From NCBI RefSeq assembly GCF_001660625.3, contig NC_030421.2, positions 4,953,501 to 5,017,500 of the forward strand: a stretch of DNA of 64,000 nt, read 5' to 3'. The DNA is from Ictalurus punctatus (lineage: Eukaryota; Chordata; Actinopteri; Siluriformes; Ictaluridae). The position numbers and the translations under genes are program-made. Position 1 is the first letter of the stretch, and the number at the start of each line of letters is the position of its first letter. Positions 11,990 to 23,673 of this stretch are shown here, in pieces. The notes beneath the pieces are model-generated. The model was not told where the DNA came from and did no database searches. It saw only the letters and a list, made by a program, of their open reading frames with translations.

Positions 11990-12240
11990 AAAACCCCAAA
12001 AACAATAGAAACCCTCATAGAATGTGTAATGGTTTTAATGGGAATTGCATTGTTTTAATGGAAACTGTAATGGTCGCGGTGGGTCTCTAATGGTAATTTG
12101 TTGCCTTCTATTGGTGGCCTTATATCTAGTGGATACCATTAATGGCAAAAAAAGGTGATGGTGATCGTTTGTAATGGTATTTGTAGTGGAAACCATTAGA
12201 ATTTCTGTGATGGCTTCTGTTGATTTTTTTTCAGCAGGGG
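11990..12240. repeat. Right arm of a large inverted repeat
   Basis: Partner of the 10,620-11,190 arm, about 0.8 kb away. The duplicated copy at 30,120-30,375 carries only this right arm. Confidence 0.65.
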
Positions 12241-12261
12241 TCTTTAACTGTAAATACAACT

Positions 12262-13090
12262 GTAAATCCAATTCCGAAAAAGTTGGGACGGTATGGAAAA
12301 TGCAAAAAAATCCCCAAAAAGAGTCGATTGAAAATTCAGTTCCCCCTGTATTATACTGAAAACACATTAACATATTATTTGAAGTTTTACTTTGTGAATT
12401 GAATTTATTTTTGAAAATAGACATTATACATTTAAAATCAGATGACGGCAACACACTCCAAAAAAGTTGGGCTCGTTGGCTGATGTGAAACGTCAGCTTT
12501 TCTTTTAATTTCACTTATTAAGTGTTTGGATGCTGAGTGAAAACACCAGTTGGTTAAGTTCAGTGAGCGGAATTTTCCTCCATTCATCCATTATGCATTT
12601 CTTCAGCTGTGCAACTGTACGAGACCTTCGTCGCCTTATTTTGCACTTCATAATGTACCACGTTCTCAATGGGAGACAGGTCATTACTGCAGCAGGCCAT
12701 GCTAGCACACACACTCTCTGCTTACGCAACCACACGCTTGTAATCCGGGCAGAATGTGGTTTGGTGTTGTCCTGCTCTGGATGGCAGATTATGTTGCTCC
12801 AAAATGTGTACATAAATTTTTGCATTAATGATGCCCTCACAGATGAAGTTACCCATGCCATATGCACTGACACGCCCCCATACCATGGGCACTGACACGC
12901 CCCCATACCTTGGGCACTGACACACCATCATACCATGGGCACTGACACGCCCCCATACCATGGGCACTGACACGCCCCATACCTTGGGCACTGACACGCC
13001 CCTTTACCATGACAGACGCTGGATTTTGGCCCTGACACTGATAACAGCTCGGAAGAAGAAGAATTACTGAAGTGTAAGGAGTGCATTAGA
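12262..13090. mobile_element. DNA-transposon-like interspersed repeat
   Basis: Holds the teleost repeat wording aatccaattccgaaaaagtt and gcaacacactcc followed by aaaaaagttggg. A decayed minus-strand frame crosses 12,511-12,906. The superfamily was not assigned. Copy B lies at 30,385-31,150. Confidence 0.45.
12859..13013. repeat. ~25-bp tandem repeat
   Basis: Six units of gggcactgacacgcccccat with a tacc(at/tt) joint. The duplicate at about 30,998-31,070 has only about three, more degenerate units. Confidence 0.9.
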
Positions 13091-13502
13091 AATGTGTTAC
13101 CCTCTTATTCCTTGGATATGGATTTTTATTTTTATTTTTTATTTTTTTTTTACTAATTTGCATAATGTGCAAAACCTCCTTTTGACATCTTGTCCTAGGA
13201 TTTTTGGTCTATTTGCACAAAATTGGTGCTTCAGGGGAATCTTTTTTTCAGAAAAGTTATTTTTCAGAACATTTAGAAAAATAAAAAATATGACTGCTAC
13301 ATGCCACTCAATTCATGCAAGACGGAGCCTAATTTACTCAAACAGCTGTAACACATGACTGCTTCTGTGGATTTGCACAAAATCATGCACAGGAGAAAAT
13401 TATGAGCTCATTTGCAAATTTGGGGCATGGCCATACAGAGAGGGTAAGCCAAAGTCAGATAACTGTTTTTTGAAGTCCTGTCAAGATAAAATTTGGTAGA
13501 TT

Positions 13503-13672
13503 GTATTTACATTTATGGCACTTGGCCGATGCCCCTATCCAGAGTGACTCACATTTATACAACAGAACAGTCTTGGGTTAAGGGCCTTGCTCAAGGGCCC
13601 AGCAGTGGCAGGTTGGCAGTGCTGAGATTTGAACCCATGACCTTCCAAGCAGTAGTCCAACATCTTAACAGC
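13503..13672 (-). mobile_element. tRNA-derived SINE
   Basis: On the minus strand a tRNA-like head with a B-box-like gggttcaaatct is followed by a tail near atgccataaatgtaaat. The same family occurs at 32,186-32,356 (minus) and 41,752-41,942 (plus). Confidence 0.75.
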
Positions 13673-13689
13673 ACCACTGCCCCAAAACA

Positions 13690-14036
13690 CACCCTGATGA
13701 TCCTCAGACATTTTGGGAGGATGTTCTGTGGAGTGAAGCGTGGAAAGTGGAACTGTTTGGAAGACATTCAAAAAACCAAACACAGAATTCCACAAAAAGA
13801 ACATCATAGCTACGGTCAAGCATGGTGGTGGAAGTGTGATGGTGTGGGGATGCTTTGCTGCTTCAGGGTCTGGGCATCTTGCAAAAAAAACAACAACAAC
13901 ACTGTATTGTGTGTTTATTCAGGTCGCCTTTATTTTATACTTTATATGGTTTGTAGATCTAAACCTATTTAGTATGAGAGATACACAAAAACAGAATAAA
14001 TCAAGAAGTGGGCAAATACTTTTTCACAGCACCGTA
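13690..14036 (+). mobile_element. Tc1-like transposon fragment
   Basis: A plus-strand frame encodes TVKHGGGSVMVWGCFAASGS, the conserved core of Tc1/mariner transposases just before the second catalytic aspartate region. The frame is broken on both sides, and downstream catalytic parts are missing. The 3' end has terminal-repeat wording (gggcaaatactttttcacag). Inactive. Confidence 0.8.
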
Positions 14037-14724
14037 AGCATTAATACAATCCGGGCGTGCTACACGGCACCAATTCTGACAGCTCTTCCATGCCAGTCAT
14101 ATTGCAATATGGGATAGCGCAGTGTCCACAGTGTCCAGTGGTTCCATACTGCAGAATTGAGGTGGAAGCAGTAGGTCATCCGGGTATTTCTTGAATACTG
14201 TTTGATGAATACTGAGAGTTCGGACGTAGTACTCCTTTGGCTGACTGTTTTTCGCCTACTATATAGTAAGACAGCAGGGATATTCAGATGCAGCCAGTGA
14301 TGTATTAGAATTGGAGTCTATGGCAGCCAAGTTTGTAGGCCATGATGTTCTCTGTGAAGTTGAGTCCAACACCAACTCTAGCATTGAAATGACATTAGAA
14401 GAGTAACATGTGCAACTACATGTTGTAGATCATCACACTAACTATGGATTAACTGTCACAACCAGAATAATCTTCAGTGTCCTGGTTGGTCTGATGTGTT
14501 GTTTTCTAAGAGAGAGTTCCTCAAGAGTGCAGCAGTCTTGTATGCGGTCCAGAGTTTGGAGTCTCTCTTGCCAGTTATGGGAGTCACTGAAAGCAGAAAG
14601 AAACACAAATAAGTAGACTCATGGTAATAGGTAACTGGTGAGAATCATCAAGCATTACCTGCCAGTTCGACCCGCTTCTGCACCATCAACAGCTGATGCT
14701 TGACCATGCCCTGTGGCTAGATAG
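14036..14724. other. Array border, little recognised
   Basis: Non-coding. 14,510-14,560 (agagagttcctcaagagtgc, agcagtcttgtat) resembles the block found upstream of every lectin copy (agagttccccaggagtgtag), so diverged array sequence starts here. Confidence 0.45.
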
Positions 14725-14923
14725 TTGATGTTGTCCAAGCTTGCCACTCTTTGGGTTTTGGTCAATTGACGATGACGCTTTAATGCTCTTTTGCATGTGC
14801 TTTAAATGAATTCAGACAAGCTGAAGTAAGTTGTAAGCTGGGCCAGCGGAGAAGCAACAAAAGGATTACAGAGTTGAGACACTTAACAGTTAAAAAAAAA
14901 AAAAAAAAAAAAATGCTTAAAAG
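14725..14923 (+). promoter_or_regulatory. Lectin upstream block of truncated copy
   Basis: Matches the 200 bp before the other lectin copies, from tgttgtccaagcttgccact through the TTTAAA element to the poly-A tract. A longer A-run (about 22) sits before the start codon. Confidence 0.6.
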
Positions 14924-15064
14924 ATGAAATCTCTCTGTTTCATGTGTCTCCTGTTGGTACTTTATGGGATGGCTGTAAGTCTGGTAATAGAATACAGTTT
15001 CGTTGCTCAGTTGATGGACTGTGCGTTTCAGGAGAACGGTTTTGGAATATCAAAATTCCTTTGA
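14924..15064 (+). pseudogene. C-type lectin, truncated copy 0
   Basis: Starts like the intact paralogues (MKSLCFMCLLLVLYGMAVSL) and keeps 32 codons covering the signal peptide and first strand of domain 1. At about 15,020 it jumps into spacer sequence that elsewhere lies near 22,593 (gtgcgtttcaggagaacgg) and stops after 46 codons. All cysteines of both lectin domains are lost. The junction points to a deletion between repeated units; the remaining short secreted peptide is unlikely to matter. Confidence 0.85.
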
Positions 15065-16949
15065 GAAGTCACGATGATGTGGTGAAGATTGGATACAATT
15101 TGGTTGAGGAGGGGCAGAAAAAGCAGTAAGATGTAAGCATTTTCAGCATGTTAATGTAACATTTGACCAGTAGTTGGCGCTGACCTGAAATTTGTTGCAT
15201 AGCCTCAGGTCATGGTCCTGAAGGTGCTTACCAAATTTTGTGTAAAATTCGTCACACAAAGTCGTTGCTGAGATTCAGCCTCACAGAAATTGACATCGTA
15301 GGATGTGTTGAACTCGTCTCGACCCAGGGAATCTAGGAATACCTGGCTTTCAAACTTTAGACACACAGTTCAAACGTTATGACCATAAACGTATTTCCAA
15401 ATTTGAGCGTTGTCAGCAACTGGCCCAAATCTGGTCAGAATGCTCCGTTAAGAGATTAGCACATAGATGCAAAATACAAAATATCAGCTTGATCGGTCTT
15501 ATGGTTACTGAGAAACAATTATACGACCTTAGCTCCAATCGTTTATGTATGATCACACCAAAACATTACATATGACCTCAGTATCTCCATGTATACATGG
15601 CTTTCAAGTTTCATGTGAATCCATGCAAGCACTCATGAGTTGCACCTGGTTGAGTAAAAAAGATTCCGCATAATTAGTGTTGATTGACAAGTGGTGGTTG
15701 ATCAACATTGTGTTTGATCATTCTTCAGGGTCACACATAGTTTGACACCAAATTGGTGAAGACAGGCCAAAAATTCTAGGACTAGTTCACAAAAGTAGGT
15801 TTTGCATATTATGCAAATTATCAAAAAGTCTAAGTGCACAGAGGTGAATGGATCTTGAGATCAAGGAGAAGTCAAGTGAAAAAAACTTTTGTTTGTAAGA
15901 CTCATGGTTCATGAGATAAACGTAAACACTTGGGCTCACTTGGCCCATCTGTCTTCCCTGAGTAGCAGGAGGGAGTACTACGTACTGACCAAGTTTCATG
16001 TCCCTACGACTTACTGTTTGGACTGCATGATTTGTTTTAAGGCATAAGAGGAAGAAGAAGAAGAAGAAGAAGAAGAAGAAAGAAAACTCTAACAAAAACA
16101 ATAATACTGTAACAGTGGTGCAAAAAGTCAGTATTTAAGCTTTTATGCGGCTATAGAGTCCTCACCCTTCACAAAAATTGTTGAGTCCTTCTGTATTGAC
16201 ACTCATGTAACACGGTTTATTTTTAAATTAAGTTTACTATGGGTTGTCTTATCTGATGTCTTATCTGATCTGAGCATTATTATGTCATGCAACCAACATC
16301 AAGATGATTTATACGCCATTTGTCCAGTACATGTACATAGGAATTCTAAAGTTGCAACCCCCTTGGTGCTTGGACCCACCATTAGCTGCTTGCAGCTATA
16401 TACAGTATATGAGGACAAGCACCGAAGGTGTGTAGGCACCCAAAGGTTATTCTGCATCTTTTATTATTATTATGCTTCCTCTTCTGGCTACAGTGTCTTT
16501 GGAAGACCATAGAACTATCCGGTAAAAAGTTGTGAAATTTGCCAAACTGACTGGGTCGAAGGAACTTCTGACCAAATTTGGGCCAAGTGCTACAAAAACT
16601 CTAGTACCACTATCGGGTCAAATTTGGAATTATGTTTATTTTGTTCATGTTATTTTGTCCAGTCATTATCAAATTTGGCATACATCGTCTTCAGAGTAAA
16701 CCTCACAAAAATTTTCAAAATAATTTTGAATAGTCCACACAGTTTGTCTGTAATGGGCCAACAAATCTGACAGCAAAGCTGCTAAAAAGGAAGTGAGGCT
16801 GTATCTCAGCAATGACCTTGCACATTGACACAAAACTTTTTTTAAATGAAACAATAGTCTGACTGCTTTAGTAACTGAAACTACATGGATTATAAGTGCC
16901 TGGAGCAGCTTCCTATCCAGGGATAATGATGATGATGATGATGATGAAG

Positions 16950-16998
<49 letters not shown>

Positions 16999-17966
16999 AA
17001 TTAAAAAAATTCAGTTGCTCCACTGTTTGAGTTTTAGACACATTACATTTTCAAAACACATATCAAGCCTTTTATTAAAATTGAGAGCTATGATTAATAT
17101 ATTTTAAATAAATGAAGTAACATTATTTGTAGTGGTCGTCCGATATGGGTTTTTTAATGGCAATGTCGATATCTAGAAAGCAGCGTAGATGATACGAGGC
17201 CGATATAACACCAATTTAATTACAGTCAATGGGACCTACAAAAAAATTTATGAAACTAAATGAACATTTGGTCTTGTTTTAAAAATGACTGAAGACACAC
17301 ACATGTCTGAGGAAGAACCAGTCATGAGATTAGTGACTGTCTGTGATGTAAATTGTTTTCAGTTTGTTTGAATTTGTTTACTGCACACCTGTGTCGTTAT
17401 AGGAGTTCACCATGAGCTTGTTTGCTACTGCTGGGCTGCAGATCTGACGGCACACGTTACTGATTGAATACGACTGCGACTGACTGTCTGGCAGATGCTC
17501 ACTTAAATATAACAAAATTTTAACTCAATTAATTCTATTTAAGAGTTAAAGAAATTGATTTATCAACTTAAAAGTGGAGGTAATTAGTTTCCTTTCAGTT
17601 AAGTGAACTGTCCAGTTTTACAGTGTACCTAATTTCTTTGAAGAGGGACTGAACTACAGGATCTATGAAGGATTGAACTTTTTTATTGAATCATTTTTCC
17701 TCCACTCATTTTTCATTAAAAAATATTTTCCCCCTTAAATTTTAGCATTGTGGTTAGTGCAGTACATCGCCAGGACACCAAGAATGAATAAATAACAGAA
17801 AAAGAGTTCCCCAGGAGTGTAGCAGGCAGTCTTGTAGCTCTTTGAAGGTGTGTACAGTAACGCTAATAATTAAACACACGAGTGACAATTTTTACCTTCA
17901 GAACCTCACAAGAAATGCAGAAAAGTTCAAGCTACAAAACATTAAGAACAGAAGTGTTAGTCAGTC
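15021..17966. repeat. Spacer block A, copy 1
   Basis: Non-coding and about co-linear with 22,593-25,565. It contains many short degenerate copies of a dispersed fish repeat (landmarks such as caaatttgggccaagtgcta and gagtaaacctcacaaaa), a GAA tract (16,050-16,083) and an AAT tract (16,929-16,996). Its last 400 bp form the upstream block common to all lectin copies. Confidence 0.85.
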
Positions 17967-18363
17967 TGTTACGAAGCGTAGACGGAGACAAGCGCGGGCG
18001 AGCGGTGAGATGGCGTGTTACTGAACACAGAACGAGAATCGGATTGGAACAGAGCAGGTAAGCTGTATATCAGGGACGTAGGCAAATTAGTGAGTGACAA
18101 GCGTGAAGTCGAGCACCAGGGAAAACACTTATAATGAAATCGGCTTGGTAAACGAACAGAGACGAGGCTTCTGAGCGGATACTTCGCAAGCGGCTAATGC
18201 TAGGAAGGCCCTTATATAACCTCAGGTGTTTGCAGGTGTTCGTGATTAGAACTCTGGCGAACTCGAGCGCGGGTATGACTGGGAAGTGTAGTCCTCCTCC
18301 GCCACGTCCCTGGGCGGCACTACACTTTGTGAACTGCCGCGCCGATTTCGCCGTGTCGTAACA
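17967..18363 (-). mobile_element. Solo LTR (Gypsy-type), 397 bp
   Basis: Bounded by TGTTACG and CGTAACA and flanked by the exact 5-bp duplication cagtc (17,962-17,966 and 18,364-18,368). The empty site exists in the other units (gttagtcagtctggttgat). On the minus strand its start resembles the LTR at 45,611, so it is the same family. Confidence 0.92.
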
Positions 18364-19051
18364 CAGTCTGGTTGATATTCAAGATTCAAGACTATATTAT
18401 CATTCTTACTCTGCACTCATTCTGCTCACATGGTGAAAAGGCTTAGTAATTTAATTCTTCAATTCAGCCCCCTTGCAGTGTCTGGTGTATATCAGCGACA
18501 ATACAGTCATTAATCTGCAGCATATTCATTATTGTTATATTTGTTTATGTACAGTAATGTGCCATTAGAAATGGAGTTTCATCAAACATTCAAATGTTTA
18601 AATTTTTTTTAGCTCTGTTGATTTCATATCTAGTGTACTCTATTCTAATTGTAAATTGATTATTCATATTTCTTTCTTTATTTAGACACCACACACATAT
18701 CGTCGCGTATCCTCACTTGAGTGTGCAGAATAAATGCAGTGGATGATCATTTGATTAAACACCGAACTCTGGACTACTGCCTCATTGTGTGTTCTTGCTG
18801 CAAGAACATATGACCTGTAATATATTTATTACACGTACAAATGTGATGTTGTCCAAGCTTGCCACTCTTTGGATTTTGGTGAATTGATGATGACGCTTTA
18901 ATGCTCTTTTGCATGTGCTTTAAATGAATTCAGACAAACTGAAGTGACTAAGTTGTAAGCTGGGCCAGCGGAGAAGCAACAGAAGGATTACAGAGTTGAG
19001 ACGCATAACAATTAAAAAAAAAAAACTTAAAAGACGAAATCTCTCTGTTTC
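18364..19051 (+). promoter_or_regulatory. Upstream region of lectin copy 1
   Basis: A block kept almost unchanged before every lectin copy. A TTTAAA element at 18,919-18,924, about 115 bp before the start region, could act as a TATA variant. It is preceded by cttttgcatg, a near-octamer motif. An A-rich run stands immediately before the coding region. Promoter activity is inferred from conservation only. Confidence 0.45.
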
Positions 19052-19768
19052 ATGTGTCTCCTGTTGGTACTTTATGGGATGGCTGTAAGTCTGGTAATAG
19101 AATACAGTTTCGTTGCTCAGTCGATGGACAGGGCTACTGCTCAGAACTATTGCAGGCAGCGCTATGGGGATTTGGCTATCATCACTACTGAAGAGGAAAA
19201 CCAGAGAGCTGTGACGGTTACAGGGCAAAACAACTTTAAGTCTTGGAATGGGCTGGACAGAATTACACCACATGTCAACACCTGGAAGTGGTCTTATGGA
19301 AAAGAAGTAAATTTCACAAAGTGGAACCCCGGCGAGCCGAATGATCAGTTTTCAGGAGAGAATTGTGCTGTTATGAATTCAAATGGCTGGTGTGATACTA
19401 CCTGTGGGGGATATTTAACTTCCATTTGTTGTAGGAGGTTCGTGTTGGTGAAGGAGAAAAAAACATGGGATGAGACTCTCAAGTACTGCAGGACGCACTA
19501 CACTGACTTGACCTTTGTGGATTCGAGAACACTGCTAGACCTGCTTAAAACAGAGACTCAACAAGCTCAAACAGCCAGTGTGTGGACAGGTCTGCGTTTC
19601 CTCGATGGACAATGGTTCTGGGTGAACAGGATGCCGCTGGGGAGCCTGGTATCACTGCCTTCATGCCCTGTCCAACCCTATCGCTGTGGTGTGTACAACT
19701 TCAACACGAACGTCTGGGAGAACAGAGACTGCAACGAGAAGCTTAATTTCCTCTGCTATTATTACTGA
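19052..19768 (+). CDS. Two-domain C-type lectin, copy 1
   Basis: Probably secreted protein with a signal peptide and two C-type lectin-like domains (CTLD), 238 codons. The start used by the other copies is ACG here (19,034), so translation must begin at the next in-frame ATG, equal to Met7; the hydrophobic signal stretch is kept. In family numbering, domain 1 has Cys40, 111, 124 and 132, WNGL in place of the canonical WIGL, an EPN sugar-binding triplet at 101-103, Glu109, and WCD where WND is expected; the added Cys120 is unique here. Domain 2 has Cys152, 218, 233 and 241 and no EPN. AATAAA is at 19,777. An AG/GTGAGC donor follows the stop directly, and an acceptor ends at 19,969. Confidence 0.9.
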   Translation: MCLLLVLYGMAVSLVIEYSFVAQSMDRATAQNYCRQRYGDLAIITTEEENQRAVTVTGQNNFKSWNGLDRITPHVNTWKWSYGKEVNFTKWNPGEPNDQFSGENCAVMNSNGWCDTTCGGYLTSICCRRFVLVKEKKTWDETLKYCRTHYTDLTFVDSRTLLDLLKTETQQAQTASVWTGLRFLDGQWFWVNRMPLGSLVSLPSCPVQPYRCGVYNFNTNVWENRDCNEKLNFLCYYY

Positions 19769-20660
19769 AGGTGAGCAATAAACATCCAGAACATAAACCA
19801 GGATCGTGTACGTTTTAATATTAATGTCATAAAGCATGATAGTTGCTAGAACTTTCAGTCCAGCACTAAAGACTTAACTGTAGAAGTGTGTATCACGTTC
19901 ACTTTGTCCTTCACTCACTCCTTCAACCTGCATATATCAAAAACTGTACATGTTTCTCTTCCTAAACAGATGACTCTCTGCAAATGGAATAAGAAGAACA
20001 TCTCCCTCAAGAAGCGTTCTTCAAGAATTCATTCAGATCTAGATATTATGTAGTATGTTTAACCCAGGATCATCACTTAAACTACAACTTAATCTATAAT
20101 ATAACAGTGAATTGCGGCAGGTGTAATGATTTCATGTTAGAACATTATGTATTTCAGAGTAAATGTTTGGTGGTTGTTTTTCAGTGACTTGTAGGGAAAA
20201 ACTAGAACGCTAGTGTTTAAAAAAATTTAATGGAATGAAGATAACCATTAATGCTTGTTAGCTAATCCAAGATAACTTGAAGGCTGAAGTTATGTTGTTC
20301 TATAGAGGCCTGCTTTCTTAGTTTGCATTTGACGGCTTTGAATAGGAAATCTGATGTGCAAAGGTATAGTACTTTTCGACATTACTTTGCATTGACCTTG
20401 AGGCACAAAATACATTTAATCATTGTTATTCCTGTACTGAATACTATCCTAAAAACACATTGCTGTAAAGAGAATACCTCTAAGTTGTTAAAAATGTCAA
20501 CTTTAAGTAAAGTAAGACATGTAAAAACTAGACTCAATTCACCCCCTGTTGACATCTATACCACAGACTATGTGGATCTTTGTGGATTGTATGTTCCTGA
20601 AGCACCCTGCTGTTCATATGTTAAAACTTCTCTTGCATTTTTTTTGTTTGTTTGTTTTTG
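19769..20660 (+). other. Lectin copy 1 3' region, type I flank
   Basis: A candidate 3'UTR intron runs from the GTGAGC donor after the stop to cttcctaaacag (19,969), followed by a shared exon-like block (atgactctctgcaa...). From about 20,105 it is the type I flank (gaattgcggcaggtgtaatg), also found after copies 3, 4 and 5. Confidence 0.6.
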
Positions 20661-20985
20661 AGGATAAGCAGTAAGGATAAGGGATGGATTTCCTTACTGC
20701 TTATCCTGCATAGGGTTGCGTAGGAGCCTGGAATCTATCCCAGGGATCTCAGGGAACCCATTGCAGGGCACAATGACATACACACTCACACACCCATTCA
20801 TACATTACGGACAATTTTGGAAATGCCAATCAGCCTACAACAAATGTCTTTGGACTGTGGGAAGAATCTGGAATACCTGGAGGAAACCCCCAAAGCACGG
20901 GGAGAGCATGCAAACTATGTGCTCACATGGCAGAGACAGAATTCAAACCACTAAACCACTGTGCTCCCCCATGCATACACCCCCC
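20660..20985 (-). mobile_element. tRNA-derived SINE, second family
   Basis: Minus strand. It has a B-box-like ggtttgaattc, the middle wording catgctctccccgtgctttg, and the end gggataga(c/t)tccaggctcc with a gcagtaagga tail. It is present in the same place after copies 4 and 5, so it was inserted before those duplications. A poly-C run and ATATAT tract follow. Confidence 0.75.
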
Positions 20986-21271
20986 CCCCCCCCGATATAT
21001 ATATATCTACATATATAAATCAATATCTATAACCAACATTTAGAATTATTACTTAAGCATAATCTAATAATTGATATTAGTTAACAAGCATAATCTATAT
21101 GTATAATCAATATTTAGAAGCATAATCTAAATCCATAGAACACTTTTTGATCAAGTTATATTCTAAGTGTGTATTGAGTTAGATGAATTCTGTGTCTTAC
21201 TGTACAGTAATAGTTTTTCTGTATCAGCCTGTACCTTCCTACATAGAAATAAATTTGCATTAGACATTCGT

Positions 21272-21460
21272 TGAAAACTGCTTTTGTAAGTAAATAACTT
21301 TGAGGCTGGAAACCAGTTAACGATTTAGGATAGGGCCTGAGGAAGGGAGGTAGATATCAGCTAGGACAGCAGATAGAAATAGACAGAAGCTCACTGAGAC
21401 ATAAGAAGGGAGTGTTGGTCAGAGAGCAACAAAAAACAAAGACTCTGTCTGAGTGAAACC

Positions 21461-21491
<31 letters not shown>

Positions 21492-21815
21492 ACCTTGTCC
21501 TCATAAAACCCTTTCAAGAAAAACAACTAACTACGCATGCTCCACAAATTTAAGATAACATATAGACATGAATAATTGATTGTGGCGAAGAAGATTGGTC
21601 TGTTTTTAATGAGAAAAGGTAAAACCCCGCCTAAGAGTAATGAGTACGCTGTGGAGAAAGGTATAAAAAGGGCTGTGTGTATTTGTATAATTTAGACTTT
21701 CTGCAGACTGTCTCACATTATTGTTTCAATAAAGTTGAATTACTTTTTGACATCTACAAACCCTCTGTCTCTGAAGTTATTCTGACTTAGGCTGGAAAGA
21801 TTGTTTGCCATGACA
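21272..21815 (+). mobile_element. LTR-like block, type I spacer
   Basis: It has an ordered TATA box (gtataaaaaggg, 21,661) and, about 65 bp later, AATAAA (21,728) followed by cacattattgtttcaat-type and ctctgtctctgaag wording, as in retroviral-type LTRs. The ends are uncertain. Equivalent blocks follow copies 4 and 5. Confidence 0.5.
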
Positions 21816-21959
21816 AACACAGGACATTTATTTGTTATACCTCTGCGTTTTCTCTCAAATTGCCATTTGTATTGGCAAATCTCTTTCTGTTTGTTTGAGA
21901 GTCGAGCCTTCCTGTGCAAAGCAGATTGTGTTTGTTTGTGAAATGGTATATTTATTTGT

Positions 21960-22592
21960 TTAGTTTTGGCACAAATTTTTACTCCATATTACAAGCTGCA
22001 TTTTTCAGCGGCCAAGCATTTCAGCATACTCCAGGGATTTATAGGAAAAAAGAACTGTGAATTTAGCACAAATAAGTTGTTACAGTTCTTGAACACAAGG
22101 TGGAGCTGTCAGGAAACGTCTTGGGTACATTCAATTCAATTTGACAAAATTTGGAGGAGGAGGAGCAAAAAAATCAATTACAGGCAAACAGTTTGGAATA
22201 TCGACTTTTGTCCAAGTTGGTCTGAATATGATGCGTGCCAAATTTGGTGTTGATTGGACATAATTTGTAGGAGGAATAGAAAAAAAAACCCGTTTTTAAC
22301 TAAATCCAAGATGATTGACAGGAAGTACACGTGAATTTCAGATGTCAGTGTACGTTCACTTCAGCATACTCCAGCAAATTATAGGAATTATGAAATGTGA
22401 ATTTACTACAAATTCTTCAAATGATATAAGGAAAAAAATAAAAGTGGTTACAGTTCATAACCATAAGGTGGCACAGTCACATAACGTTTTGGGTATATTC
22501 AGGGCGTGATCCTGAAGACTCTTCTCAATGCTTGTGATGACACTTAGCTGCATTAGTCAGATACCTCTGCTTTACACTTTTGCATTTGCCAG
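21960..22592. repeat. Degenerate dispersed repeat cluster
   Basis: Successive blocks of aaatttggaggaggaggagc, ttggtgttgattggacataa and cacagtcacataacgtt wording. Non-coding; repeated at 51,340-51,960 and 57,060-57,700. Confidence 0.7.
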
Positions 22593-23642
22593 TGCGTTTC
22601 AGGAGAACGGTTTTGAATATCAAATTTCCTTTGAGAAGTCACGATGATGTGAGCCAAATGTGGTGAAGATTGGATACAATTTGGTTGAGGAGGAGCAGAA
22701 AAGGCAGTAAGATGTGAGCATTTTCAGCATGTTAATGTAACATTTGACCAGTAGTTGGCGCTGACCTGAAATTTGTTGCATAGCCTCAGGTCATGGTCCT
22801 GAAGGTGCTTACCAAATTTTGTGTCACTGCACAAAGTCGTTGCTGAGATTCAGCCTCACAGAAATTGACATCGTAGGATGTGTTGAACTCGTCTCGACCC
22901 AGGGAATCCAGGAATACCTGGCTTTTAAACTTTAGACACACAGTTCAAACGTTATTACCATAAACATACTTCCAAATTTGAGCGTTGTCATTAACTGGCC
23001 CAAATTTGGTCAGAATGTTCCATTAACAGATTACCACATAGATGCAACATACAAAATTTCAGCTTAATCGGTCTTATGGTTACTGAGAAACAATTATACG
23101 ACCTTAGCTCCAATCGTTTATGTATGATCACACCAAAAACATTACATATGACCTCAGTATCTCCGTGTATACATGGCTTTCAAGTTTCATGTGAATCCAT
23201 AGAAGCACTCATGAGTTACACCTGGTTAGGTAAAAAAGACTCCGCATAATTAGTGTTGATTGACAAGTGTTGGCCATGTTGTTTATGAATGTCAACATTG
23301 TTTTTGATTATTATTCAGGGTCACACTCTGGTGAATAGTTTGACACCAAATTTGTGAAGACAGACCAAAAATCCTAGGACTAGTTCACAAAAGTAGGTTT
23401 TGCATATTATGCAAATTATCAAAAAGTCTAAGTGCACAGAGGTGAATGGATCTTGAGGTCAAGGAGAAGTCAAGTGAAAAAAACTTTTGTTTGTAAGACT
23501 CATAGTTCATGAGATAAACGTAAACACTTGGGCTCACTTGGCCCATCTCTCTTCCCTGAGTAGCAGGAGGGAGTACTACATTCTGACCAAGTTTCATGTC
23601 CCTACGACTTACTGTTTGGACTGCATGGTTTGTTTTAAGGCA

Positions 23643-23673
<31 letters not shown>

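Larger units (their letters stand above)
11380..13672. repeat. Segmental duplication, copy A (by mfsd6)
   Basis: Nearly co-linear with 29,535-32,356 inside the lectin array. It comprises the GC-rich CCAAT segment, the GT/GA microsatellite, the right inverted-repeat arm, a DNA-transposon-like block and a SINE. It lacks the solo LTR that interrupts copy B. Confidence 0.85.

Noticed and set aside
15787..16101. Phe-rich minus-strand frame (and twin at 23,385-23,741)
   Set aside because: Made by a GAA microsatellite read in reverse within repeated spacer.
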